A stretch of 64,000 nucleotides of DNA. Source: Desulfoferula mesophila (GTDB lineage Bacteria; Desulfobacterota; Desulfarculia; Desulfarculales; Desulfarculaceae). Positions 42,162 through 50,449 of the stretch are shown here, piece by piece. Each line of letters begins with the position of its first letter. Position 1 is the first letter of the stretch. The stretch spans positions 263,501 through 327,500 of the forward strand of contig NZ_AP028679.1 of NCBI RefSeq assembly GCF_037076455.1, in the 5' to 3' direction. The translations under genes were made by a program, and so were the position numbers. The notes below the pieces were generated by a model. It was not told the DNA's origin. It was given only the letters and a program-made list of their open reading frames with translations, and made no database searches.

Positions 42162-43324
42162 CTAAGGTTTCTCGTAAGTAATGCGGTAGATTGCCCCGGC
42201 CCGGTCGTCGCTGACCAACAGGGCGCCGGTGCGGTCCACCAGCACGTCCACCGGGCGGCCCCAGGCGCTGGCCCCCCCCAGCCATCCCGTGGCAAAGGGC
42301 TGGTAATCCACCGCCTTATCGCCTTCCAGACGCACCAGACTCACCCTGTAGCCGATGGGCTTGCTGCGGTTCCAGGAGCCGTGCTCGGCGATGAACACGG
42401 CCCCCCGAAAGGCCGGCGGGAACATCTCGCCGGTGTAAAAGCGCATGCCCAGAGCGGCCACGTGGGCGGGCAGCTTGCGAGCGGCCGGGGCGAAGCGGGC
42501 GCAACCCCGATCCTGGTTCAGCTCCGGGTCGGGCACCCCGGCGTGGCAATAGGGGAAGCCGAAATCCAGCCCCGGCCGGGGGGCCCGGTGCAGGCTGTCC
42601 GGGGGCTCGTCGTCGCCCATCCAATCGCGGTCGTTGTTGGTGAACCACAGCACCCCGCTGCCGGGCCGCCAGTCCAGGCCCACCGAGTTGCGGATGCCCC
42701 GGGCGAACACCTCGTAGCCGCCCTGGTCATCCATGCGGATGATGCTGGAAAAGGGGTCCGGGGCCTCGCACACGTTGCAGGGAGCCCCCACCGCGATGTA
42801 GAGCAGGCCGTCGGGACCGAAGGCGGCGTAGCGCCAGCCGTGGTGGGAGTCGCCTGGCAATTGGTCGGTAATCAGCACCGGGGCCGGGGGCGCGTCCAGG
42901 TTGTCCTCAATTTTCGGTAGGTTGTACACCTTGTCCACCGCCGCGACGTACAGGTCGCCGTCCCTGAGGGCCACCCCGTTGGGCTGGCGCAGGCCCTGGG
43001 CCAGGGTGAGCACCTCACCCGCCCGGCCCAGCCCGCCTTCGCGCACCGCGAACACCTTGTCCCCGCGAGTGCCCACGATCAGCGTGCCCTTGGGGCCCAG
43101 CGCCAGGGAGCGCGCCCGGGCACCCTGGCGTGCAGGCTTATGGCGAAGCCGGGGGGCAGCTTGATCTGCTCCAGGGGCAGGCCCTCGCCCCAGGTGGGGG
43201 CGGGGGGCACGGGAGCCAGGCCCATGAACCAGCCCGCTACCAGCCCGAGGGGAACCAACAGCAGCAAAAACAGCCATTTTCCGCGTCCACGCAAAGTTGT
43301 CCTCCTTGCCGGCGTCCTAATCAA
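42162..43324 (-). pseudogene. PQQ-dependent aldose/sorbosone dehydrogenase-like protein, frameshifted
   Basis: A six-bladed propeller of the Gdh/YliI family: 'GPDGLLYIAVGAPCNVCE', 'GLDWRPGSGVLWFTNNDRDW' and 'FIAEHGSWNR' are in order. The N-terminus, with a membrane anchor ('WLFLLLLVPLGLVAG') and 'LPPGFAISLHARVPG', is in another frame from the rest ('ARSLALGPKGTLIVGTR'). One base is missing at the GGG run at 43115-43117 (minus strand). It is either a real frameshift or a sequencing error; all else is well preserved. It would oxidise sugars in the periplasm. Confidence 0.82.
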
Positions 43325-43376
43325 ACATTATGGCACAGGCGACCGGCCCGACGAAAAAACGGCCCGGTCCGGGGCT

Positions 43377-43419
43377 GAAACGTTTCGCAATGTTTCATAT
43401 GTTTCATTAAATCGTTTCA
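43377..43419. promoter_or_regulatory. Iterated GTTTC/GAAAC sites
   Basis: GAAACGTTTC palindrome at 43377-43386, then TGTTTCA at 43391 and 43400 and CGTTTCA at 43413; one inverted TTGAAAC at 43494. The clustering is like binding sites of an activator, possibly one of the neighbouring sigma-54 regulators. Confidence 0.5.
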
Positions 43420-43464
43420 AATGGTTTATTTATGTGCTATATCGCTATGATAAGCGGTGTGAAC

Positions 43465-43493
43465 CCCGCCGGAACACGCCCGTTCCCGGCGGG
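43465..43493 (+). promoter_or_regulatory. Hairpin in the operon leader
   Basis: CCCGCCGGAAC and GTTCCCGGCGGG pair with one bulge. TTGAAACAATTTTTTG follows, so it could act as a terminator or attenuator ahead of the operon. Confidence 0.45.
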
Positions 43494-43654
43494 TTGAAAC
43501 AATTTTTTGTTTCCCCGGTCCGGCCCTGTGGAGGAATATTTGGCGAAAGCGCAGTCAATTCAGCCTATTGACCGTTATGGCCCGACTATTGCTTTTCAAA
43601 AGGCCAAGGAAAGCTCCGCGGCATGACCGCGTTTCAGTTAATGAGGAGGAAATC

Positions 43655-44125
43655 GTGGCTCAAACAGCGATAGACATCGATATCGACGAAATCATAGAGC
43701 GCTACCCCGGCAAACCGGAATACCTGATCTTCCTGTTGCAGGATATCCAGGCCGCCTTCAACTACATCTCGCCCGAGGCCCTCACCCTGGTCTGCGACCA
43801 TACCGGGGTGCCGGAGTCCCAGGCCTACGCGGTGGCCACTTTTTATAATTCCTTCAGCCTGGAGCCCAAGGGCGAAAACATCGTCCACGTGTGCCTGGGT
43901 ACCGCCTGCCACCTCAAGGGCAGCGGGCTCATCGCCGAGAACCTGATGCGCAAGCTGGGCCTGGACGGCCCCGGCACCACCGAGGACCTCAAGTACACCG
44001 TGGAGACGGTCAACTGTCTGGGCGCCTGCGCCCTGGCCCCGGTGGCGGTGGTGAACGGCGAATACCAGCCCAAGGTGACCTCGCCCAAGCTGATGAAGAC
44101 CGTGCAAAAGCTCGGCGACGAGTAA
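43655..44125 (+). CDS. NuoE/HndA-like [2Fe-2S] subunit
   Basis: 156 residues from GTG 43655, placed by GAGGAGGA. Thioredoxin-like fold with cluster ligands C80, C85, C121 and C125 ('HVCLGTAC', 'NCLGAC'). It is the 24-kDa type subunit that carries one [2Fe-2S] cluster beside the flavin subunit. In soluble NAD(P)-linked hydrogenases and Hdr-linked complexes it is encoded directly before the NuoF-like subunit, as here (12 bp). Confidence 0.93.
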   Translation: MAQTAIDIDIDEIIERYPGKPEYLIFLLQDIQAAFNYISPEALTLVCDHTGVPESQAYAVATFYNSFSLEPKGENIVHVCLGTACHLKGSGLIAENLMRKLGLDGPGTTEDLKYTVETVNCLGACALAPVAVVNGEYQPKVTSPKLMKTVQKLGDE

Positions 44126-44137
44126 GGAGTGGATGGC

Positions 44138-46024
44138 ATGCAAGCTACGGCAAAGGACACCACTGAGCTGAGGCTGGGCTCCCTGGAGGAGTTGGAGAAG
44201 TTGCGCGGCGAGCTGCGGGCGGCCGAAGACCCCGACCAGACCAGGATCATCGTCTGCCACGGCACCGGCTGCGTGGCCAACGGCAGCCCCGGCGTGACCC
44301 AGGCCCTCAAGGACGCCCTGGCCGCCGCCGGCGAGCAGGTGGAGGTGATGCCCGGCATCAAGACCACCGGCTGCCACGGCTTCTGCTCCCGCGGCCCCCT
44401 GGTCATCATAAAGCCCAAGAACATCTTCTATCAGCAGGTAAAGCCCGCCGACGCCGAGGAGATCGTGCAGCAGACGATCGTCAAGGGTGAAACGGTGGAG
44501 CGTCTGCTCTACAAGCTGCCCCAGAGCGGCGAGGCCGTGGAGACCACCGAGGATATCCCCTTCTACGCGGGCCAAGAGCGGGTGGTGCTCAAGAACATCG
44601 GCCAGATCGACCCCACCAAGATCGACGACGCCATCCGGGCCGGGGCCTACGCCGGCGCGGCCAAGGCCTTGACCACCATGGAGCCCCAACAGGTCATCGA
44701 CGAGGTGATCAAATCCGGCCTGAGGGGCCGGGGCGGCGCGGGCTTCCCCACCGGCGTCAAGTGGAACCTGGCCGCCAAGCACCAGGGCGGGCAAAAGTAC
44801 GTGCTGTGCAACGCCGACGAAGGCGACCCCGGGGCCTTCATGGACCGCTCCGTGATGGAGGGCGACCCCCACGCGGTGGTGGAAGGCATGATCATCGGCG
44901 GCTACGCCATCGGGGCCGACACCGGTTACGTGTACGTGCGCGCCGAATACCCCCTGGCCATCAAGCACCTGGAAAAGGCGCTGGCCGACGCCCGGGCCCT
45001 CGGCCTGCTGGGCGAGAACATCCTGGGCAGCGGCTTCAACTTCGACATCCGCATCAACCGCGGCGCGGGCGCCTTTGTCTGCGGCGAGGAAACCGCCCTC
45101 ATGCGCTCGGTGGAGGGCAAGGTGGGCGAGCCGGTGCCCCGGCCTCCCTATCCCTCCGACAAGGGCCTGTTCGGCAAGCCCTCCGTGCTCAACAACGTGG
45201 AGACCTGGGCCAACGTCAGCCGCATCCTGGACCGGGGCGCGGATTGGTTCGCTTCCCTGGGCACCGAGAAGTCCAAGGGCACCAAGGTCTTCGCCCTGGT
45301 GGGCAAGGTCAACAACGTGGGCCTGGTGGAAGTGCCCATGGGCATCAAGCTGAAGGATATCGTCATGACCATCGGCGGCGGGGTGCCCGGCTCCGACCGC
45401 TTCAAGGCGGTGCAGACCGGCGGCCCCTCCGGCGGCTGCCTGCCCTGGGAAGACGCCGAGTTGCCGGTGGACTTCGACTCGCTTATCGCCGCGGGCTCCA
45501 TGATGGGCTCCGGCGGCATGATCGTCATGGACGACCGCGACTGCATGGTGGACGTGGCCAAGTACTTCCTGGGCTTTTTGGAGGAGGAATCCTGCGGCAA
45601 GTGCTTCCCCTGCCGCCTGGGGGTGCCCCGCCTGCGCGAGACCCTCAATCGCTTCTCCAAGGGCGAGGGCACGATCGAGGACATCGACGACCTCTACAGC
45701 ATGGCCGAGGCCATCAAGGCCGGCTCCCTGTGCGCCCTGGGCGGCACGGCGCCCAACGCGGTGCTCAGCACCCTGCGCTACTTCCGCGACGAGTACGAGG
45801 CCCACATCCTGGAGCACCGCTGCCCGGCCGGCGTTTGCAAGGACCTTATCACCTACAGCATCGACCCCGAGGCCTGCACCGGCTGCCACGCCTGCTTCCG
45901 GGCCTGCCCCCAGAACGCGGTCAGCGGCGAGAAGAAAAAGCCGCACACCATCGACGAGAGCTTGTGCATCCGCTGCGGCATGTGCCTGGAGTCCTGCAAG
46001 TTCGGCGCGGTCCAAGTCCAATAG
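44138..46024 (+). CDS. NuoF/HndC-like NADH-oxidising flavin subunit
   Basis: 628 residues. N-terminal thioredoxin-like [2Fe-2S] domain (about 30-120, 'CHGTGC', 'TTGCHGFC'), FMN/NADH domain ('GRGGAGFPTGVKW', 'CNADEGDPGAF', 'GAGAFVCGEETALM'), SLBB, the [4Fe-4S] motif 'ESCGKCFPCRLG', and two ferredoxin clusters at the end ('CTGCHACFRACP', 'CIRCGMCLESC'). This layout is that of bifurcating HndC/HydB-type proteins. It takes electrons from or gives them to NAD. ATG 44138 fits TAAGGAG better than GTG 44129. Confidence 0.95.
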   Translation: MQATAKDTTELRLGSLEELEKLRGELRAAEDPDQTRIIVCHGTGCVANGSPGVTQALKDALAAAGEQVEVMPGIKTTGCHGFCSRGPLVIIKPKNIFYQQVKPADAEEIVQQTIVKGETVERLLYKLPQSGEAVETTEDIPFYAGQERVVLKNIGQIDPTKIDDAIRAGAYAGAAKALTTMEPQQVIDEVIKSGLRGRGGAGFPTGVKWNLAAKHQGGQKYVLCNADEGDPGAFMDRSVMEGDPHAVVEGMIIGGYAIGADTGYVYVRAEYPLAIKHLEKALADARALGLLGENILGSGFNFDIRINRGAGAFVCGEETALMRSVEGKVGEPVPRPPYPSDKGLFGKPSVLNNVETWANVSRILDRGADWFASLGTEKSKGTKVFALVGKVNNVGLVEVPMGIKLKDIVMTIGGGVPGSDRFKAVQTGGPSGGCLPWEDAELPVDFDSLIAAGSMMGSGGMIVMDDRDCMVDVAKYFLGFLEEESCGKCFPCRLGVPRLRETLNRFSKGEGTIEDIDDLYSMAEAIKAGSLCALGGTAPNAVLSTLRYFRDEYEAHILEHRCPAGVCKDLITYSIDPEACTGCHACFRACPQNAVSGEKKKPHTIDESLCIRCGMCLESCKFGAVQVQ

Positions 46025-46054
46025 GCCTTTAGCCCATATTTGGGAGTCTGCATA

Positions 46055-46660
46055 ATGTTGAGTTTGACCATAGACGGAAAGAAAGTCGAAGCCGAGGCCG
46101 GTTGGACGCTACTGGACACGGCGCGCCAATACGGCATCGAAATACCCACCCTGTGCTACCACGAGGCCGTGGAGCCCTTCGGGGCCTGCCGGCTGTGCGT
46201 GGTGGAGCTCAGGCAGGGCAACGCCTCGCGCCTGGTGGCCTCCTGCGTGTATCCGGCCGAAGAGGGCCTGGAGGTGCACACCGCCAGCGAGAAGGTGAAC
46301 AACGTACGCCGCTGGATTCTGGAGATGCTCATGTCCGAGTGTCCGGCCAGCCAAGAAATAAAGGAAATGGCCGCCCAGTACGGGGTGGAGACCACTCGCT
46401 TCGAGATCAATGACCCGGAGCAGGAGTGCATTCTCTGCGGGCTGTGCGTGCGGGCCTGCGCCCAGGTGGTGGGGGCCAACGCCATCAGCACCGTGGGACG
46501 CGGCGCGCAAAAGGAAATCGGTTCCCCCTACCTGGTTCCAGGCGATGCCTGCGTGGCCTGCGGCACCTGCGTGACCGTGTGCCCCACCGGAGCCATGAGG
46601 GCTCGCTTCGAACGGGTGCGCGGGGTTCCCTCCGTGGTCATGGCCCGGTCGGTCAAGTGA
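46055..46660 (+). CDS. NuoG-type N-terminal iron-sulfur protein
   Basis: 201 residues. Plant-type [2Fe-2S] domain ('PTLCYHEAVEPFGACRLC', later 'ASCVYP'), a short NuoG-like middle without the expected His-Cys set, and two [4Fe-4S] motifs ('CILCGLCVRAC', 'CVACGTCVTVCP'). It resembles HoxU or the truncated NuoG of soluble complexes, without a catalytic domain. It would wire the NADH site to the HdrA-like protein encoded 18 bp later. Confidence 0.92.
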   Translation: MLSLTIDGKKVEAEAGWTLLDTARQYGIEIPTLCYHEAVEPFGACRLCVVELRQGNASRLVASCVYPAEEGLEVHTASEKVNNVRRWILEMLMSECPASQEIKEMAAQYGVETTRFEINDPEQECILCGLCVRACAQVVGANAISTVGRGAQKEIGSPYLVPGDACVACGTCVTVCPTGAMRARFERVRGVPSVVMARSVK

Positions 46661-46678
46661 TAGTGAAGGAGGATAGAC

Positions 46679-49105
46679 ATGGCTAACCAAAGCAAGATAG
46701 GCGTCTTCCTCTGCGAGTGCGGCCGCCGCATCGCCCCCCTGGTGGAGTTGGATACGCTGAAGAAGCAGCTGGAAGGCGACCCCCTGATCAGCTACGTGGG
46801 CGTGGAGCCCTTCTCCTGCCTGGCTCCGGGCATGGCCGACATCAAGGCGGCCGTGGCCGAGCACGGCCTGGACCGGGTGGTGGTGGCCGGCTGCGAGGCC
46901 CGGGTGATGCTCAGCAAGTTCGAGCACGAGCTGGAGGGCAGCGGCCTGGAGGCGGGCCAGATCGACATCGTCAACCTCAGGGGCCACGTGGCCCAGGTCA
47001 GCGATCTGAGCCCCGAGGAGAAGGCGGTCAAGGGCTTCAAGCTCATCAAGGCCGTGGCCGCGGGCCTGGAGGCCCTGGCCCCCTCGCCCCTGGAAAAGGT
47101 GGAGTTCAACGGCCCGGTGATGATCCTGGGCGGAGGCATCGCCACCTACAGCGCGGCCCAGGAGCTGTCGCGCCGGGGCATCGAGTGCATCGCCGCGGTG
47201 GCCACCGACGAGTGGGAAGACGAGATCCGCATGCTGCACGAGCACTACCCCGGCGAGCGCCACTACTACGACCGCCTGGAGGCGATCATGCGGGAGGTGG
47301 ACTCCAGCCCCCTGGTGCGCCGCATCACCGTGGGCGAGCTTACCTCCATGACCGGGCGCACCGGCGACTATCACGTCACCTTCAGCGACCCCATGGGCGG
47401 TCCGCCCCGGGTGTACGAGGTGGGGGCCATCATCGCCGCGCTGGACGGACAGATGCTCAACCAGGGCAGCAACTTCGGCCATGACGGCCGCAACGTGATC
47501 TGCCACACCGAGGCCGAGGAGATGCTCTGGACCCTGGGCGCCCCCGAGGGCAAGGTGCTGTTCTGGCTCAACGACTACGAGGCCGGCCACCCCGAGTATT
47601 CCTACCTCTCCAGCCGGGCGGCCTGGTCCATGGCCCGCTACATGCGCGAGAGCTCGCCGCTCACCGAGGTGACCATCCTCTACAACCATCAGATGTCCGT
47701 GCCCCTGTCCGCCGGCGAGCGGGCGGCCAGCCGCAAGCTGGGCATCGCCTGGCTGCCCTACGACGGCGCGCTTAGGCCCACGGTGCAGGCGGGCTTCGTC
47801 ACCTACTGCGACCCCGTTAGCCACCTGGAGCAGGAGATGGCTTGGGACAAGCTGATCCTCAGCCCCCGGCGCAGCGTGGGCCACGAGGCCACCAAGGTGG
47901 CCCATATCCTGGGCCTGGAACACGAGGAGGGCACCTTCTTGGAGGAGCCCAAGCAGCGGGTGCGCCCGGAGCAGGTGGGACGCGACGAGGCCTATCTGGC
48001 GGGCAGCGCCCGCTACCCCTGCGACCTGCACGAGTCCCTGCGCCAGGGCCGCCGGGCGGCCACCAAGACCGCCGAGATCGTGGCCAAGGCCGAGGCGGGC
48101 GAGCTTTTCGCCCCGCGCATGGTCTGCGTGGTGGACCAGAGCAAGTGCATCGGTTGCGGCCTGTGCAAGGAAATCTGCGACTGCGGAGGCATCGAGCCGG
48201 TGGAAGGCCCCGGCGGCAACATCCCCCGCCATGTGGACCCCATGGTCTGCACCGGCGGCGGCACCTGCGCGGCGGCTTGCCCCTACCACGCCCTGACCAT
48301 TCAGAACAACACCACCACCCAGCGCGAAGCCAGGGTCAGCACCCTGGCCAACGCCCTGGCCCCCGACGAGGTGGTGGCCTTCGGCTGCGCCTGGGGCGGT
48401 CTGGCCGCGGCCGACAACGCCGGGGTCAAGGGCATGACCTACGATCCGCGTCTGTACATGCTCCGGGTAAGCTGCATCGGCCAGTTGGATCCATCGGTGT
48501 TGGCCCGCGCCTTCCTGGAGGGCGCCAACAGCCTGCTACTCATCGGCTGCCCCCCCGAGGACTGCCACCACTCCTTCGGCCTGGACCACACCTGGAGCCG
48601 GGTCAACCTGATGAAGAAGCTGTTGTCCCTGTGCGGCTTCGACCGCCGGCGCATCGCCTTGGCCCATGCCGACCTGAACCGGCCCGAGGAGTACATCCAG
48701 ACCGTTAACAGCTTCATCGCGGCCATGGCCGAGCTGGGGCCCATCGAGCGCACCCCGGAAAACCAGGAGAAGCTGGCCGGGCTCTACGCCACGGTGAACA
48801 GCCCCCGGGTCCGCTGGGTGCTGGGCGCCACCCTGCGGCGCCCCTGGGAAGATGTCTATCCCGGCAACCAGCGCAACGCCCTGGCCTTTGACCGCGACAT
48901 GATGGGCGTGGTCAGCGAGGAGTTCATCAAGGCGCGGGTGGCCAACCTGCTCAAGGAGCAGGCGCGGCCCTTCCAACTGCGCGAGCTGGCCGCCGCCCTG
49001 CACACGGACGAGAAGCCCCTCATGGAAAGCCTGCGCGAGATGGTGGGCGAGGGGGTCGTCGGCCGCATGCACAAGGACGGCGTGGCCCACTACGTCATGC
49101 GCTAG
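46679..49105 (+). CDS. HdrA-like flavoprotein fused to MvhD domain
   Basis: 808 residues. N-terminal 'FLCECGRRI' domain, FAD-type fold with 'MILGGGIATYSAAQEL' (about 143), two ferredoxin motifs ('CIGCGLCKEIC', 'CTGGGTCAAACP') and a C-terminal MvhD domain ('VAFGCAWGG', 'VSCIGQLDPS', 'IGCPPEDCHH'), then a short winged tail. The segment after the GGG motif lacks the Cys cluster that canonical HdrA carries there ('PTxDC'). It probably passes electrons between NADH-linked subunits and a partner such as HdrBC, ferredoxin or formate dehydrogenase. Last gene of the operon; a terminator follows. Confidence 0.9.
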   Translation: MANQSKIGVFLCECGRRIAPLVELDTLKKQLEGDPLISYVGVEPFSCLAPGMADIKAAVAEHGLDRVVVAGCEARVMLSKFEHELEGSGLEAGQIDIVNLRGHVAQVSDLSPEEKAVKGFKLIKAVAAGLEALAPSPLEKVEFNGPVMILGGGIATYSAAQELSRRGIECIAAVATDEWEDEIRMLHEHYPGERHYYDRLEAIMREVDSSPLVRRITVGELTSMTGRTGDYHVTFSDPMGGPPRVYEVGAIIAALDGQMLNQGSNFGHDGRNVICHTEAEEMLWTLGAPEGKVLFWLNDYEAGHPEYSYLSSRAAWSMARYMRESSPLTEVTILYNHQMSVPLSAGERAASRKLGIAWLPYDGALRPTVQAGFVTYCDPVSHLEQEMAWDKLILSPRRSVGHEATKVAHILGLEHEEGTFLEEPKQRVRPEQVGRDEAYLAGSARYPCDLHESLRQGRRAATKTAEIVAKAEAGELFAPRMVCVVDQSKCIGCGLCKEICDCGGIEPVEGPGGNIPRHVDPMVCTGGGTCAAACPYHALTIQNNTTTQREARVSTLANALAPDEVVAFGCAWGGLAAADNAGVKGMTYDPRLYMLRVSCIGQLDPSVLARAFLEGANSLLLIGCPPEDCHHSFGLDHTWSRVNLMKKLLSLCGFDRRRIALAHADLNRPEEYIQTVNSFIAAMAELGPIERTPENQEKLAGLYATVNSPRVRWVLGATLRRPWEDVYPGNQRNALAFDRDMMGVVSEEFIKARVANLLKEQARPFQLRELAAALHTDEKPLMESLREMVGEGVVGRMHKDGVAHYVMR

Positions 49106-49124
49106 AGCCAAGCAACCCACACCA

Positions 49125-49157
49125 GGGCGGCGGTCCTCCGGGGCCGCCGCCCTTTTT
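49125..49157 (+). terminator. Rho-independent terminator of the NADH/Hdr operon
   Basis: GGGCGGCGG and CCGCCGCCC pair perfectly around a 10-nt loop, followed by TTTTT; 19 bp after the HdrA stop. Confidence 0.92.
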
Positions 49158-49459
49158 GGTGCCTCGAGTTTGGGCTGGACGCTTTATTTCGTATAATTCG
49201 AAGAGGTCGGCCGTTAAAGGAAAAATCATTGTGGTTTATGCAGCCGTTTATAAAAAGAGAGTTACCCTGTAATAGGAAATGCGACGCGGTTTGAAGTCCG
49301 GCACAGCCAGCCGCCGGCAAACAAGGCGTCTGGCGAGCGAGGACCGCAGGCGTAGCCAATGCTACGTCGAGGTCCGAGCGCAGCCAGCAACACCGTATGC
49401 CGGTGGCTGGCGCAGCCGGTCGTCACGGATGAAACAAACGATCTGGACGGATACATGCC
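49158..49459. other. Intergenic region with nested hairpin
   Basis: The left part (49180-49290) is AT-rich and featureless. 49307-49410 folds as an outer stem CCAGCCGCCGGCA / TGCCGGTGGCTGG enclosing smaller inverted segments (GCGTAGC/GCTACG, GGACC/GGTCC). The pattern is that of a dispersed REP-like palindromic element. Confidence 0.55.
49307..49410. repeat. REP-like palindromic element
   Basis: Outer stem 13 bp with one G-U pair (49307-49319 with 49398-49410). The inner part has the AGGACCGCAGGCGTAGC type of sequence that I associate with intergenic repeats in deltaproteobacteria. Only one copy lies in this window, so its dispersed nature is inferred. Confidence 0.45.
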
Positions 49460-50443
49460 ATGAAACCCAAAGTACTGGTAACCCGCGGCCTGCCCGAGCC
49501 GGTCATGGAATTTCTGCGGGAGAATTTCCAGCTGAGCGTCAACCCCCGCGAGCGGGCCTTTACCCGCGAGGAGTTCCTGGCCGCCGCCAGGGGCATGGAG
49601 GGCATCCTGCCTCTACTCACCGAGCGCATCGACGGCGAGGCCCTGGACGCCGCCGGGCCGGGGCTAAAAATCGTGGCCAACTACGCGGTGGGCTACAACA
49701 ACATCGACCTGGACGCGGCCACGGCGCGGGGAGTGGCGGTAAGCAACACCCCCGGGGTGCTCACCGACACCACCGCCGATTTGGCCATGGCCCTGATCCT
49801 GGCCGTGGCCCGGCGGGTGCCCGAGGGCGACCGTCTCTGCCGCACCGGCGGCTTTCCCGGCTGGAGCCCCCAGTTCATGCTGGGCGCGGACGTGCACCAC
49901 AAGACCCTGGGGCTGGTCGGCCTGGGCCGGGTGGGCCGGGCGGTGGCCAGGCGTGCGGCGGGATTCGACATGGAGCTGATCTACGCCCCCCATGGGGCTT
50001 GCCCGGCGGGCGGGGTGGACCCCGAAAGCGGGGCCCGGTGCCTGCCCCTGGCCGAGGTGCTGGCCCGGGCCGATTTTCTGAGCCTGCACGTGCCGCTCAC
50101 CCCCGAGACCCGCCATTTGCTGGGCGCGGCCGAACTGGCCCTGATGAAACCCGGCGCCTTTTTGATCAACACCGCCCGGGGCGAGGTGGTGGACGAGGCG
50201 GCCCTGGCCCGGGCCCTGGCCTCCGGCCGCCTGGGCGGGGCGGGCCTGGACGTGTATGAGAACGAGCCCCGGGTGCATCCGGGGCTGGTGAGTCTGGACA
50301 ACGTGGTGCTCCTGCCCCACGTGGGCAGCGCCACCGTGGAGACCAGGGTGGCCATGGGCAAAAAGGCGGCGGACAATCTCGTCGCCCTGCTCTTGCGCGG
50401 CCAGAGGCCGCCCGACTGCCTCAACCCGGAGGTCCTGGGCTGA
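49460..50443 (+). CDS. D-2-hydroxyacid dehydrogenase (glyoxylate/hydroxypyruvate reductase type)
   Basis: 327 residues. NAD(P)-binding 'GLVGLGRVGRAVARRAAGF' without an acidic residue at the end of the next strand ('LIYAPHG'), which may favour NADPH. Catalytic Arg in 'NTARGEVVD', Glu in 'ENEPRVH' and His in 'LLPHVGSAT'. 'NYAVGYNNIDLDAATARGV' is typical of GRHPR-type enzymes. It stands alone between a repeat and the convergent transglycosylase gene. Confidence 0.92.
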   Translation: MKPKVLVTRGLPEPVMEFLRENFQLSVNPRERAFTREEFLAAARGMEGILPLLTERIDGEALDAAGPGLKIVANYAVGYNNIDLDAATARGVAVSNTPGVLTDTTADLAMALILAVARRVPEGDRLCRTGGFPGWSPQFMLGADVHHKTLGLVGLGRVGRAVARRAAGFDMELIYAPHGACPAGGVDPESGARCLPLAEVLARADFLSLHVPLTPETRHLLGAAELALMKPGAFLINTARGEVVDEAALARALASGRLGGAGLDVYENEPRVHPGLVSLDNVVLLPHVGSATVETRVAMGKKAADNLVALLLRGQRPPDCLNPEVLG

Positions 50444-50449
50444 GGGGCT

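Larger units (their letters stand above)
43325..43654. other. Promoter region of the NADH/Hdr operon
   Basis: About 330 bp with iterated GTTTC motifs (43377-43419) and a GC-rich hairpin (43465-43493) before the nuoE-like start. No gene is seen. An in-frame ATG at 43568 exists, but the ribosome site favours GTG 43655. Confidence 0.55.

Noticed and set aside
43634-46021. 795-codon minus-strand frame opposite the NuoE/NuoF genes
   Set aside because: Antisense shadow of conserved genes with biased composition and no motifs.
46109-48289. 726-codon minus-strand frame opposite the NuoG-like and HdrA genes
   Set aside because: Same reason: an antisense artefact of high-GC coding sequence.
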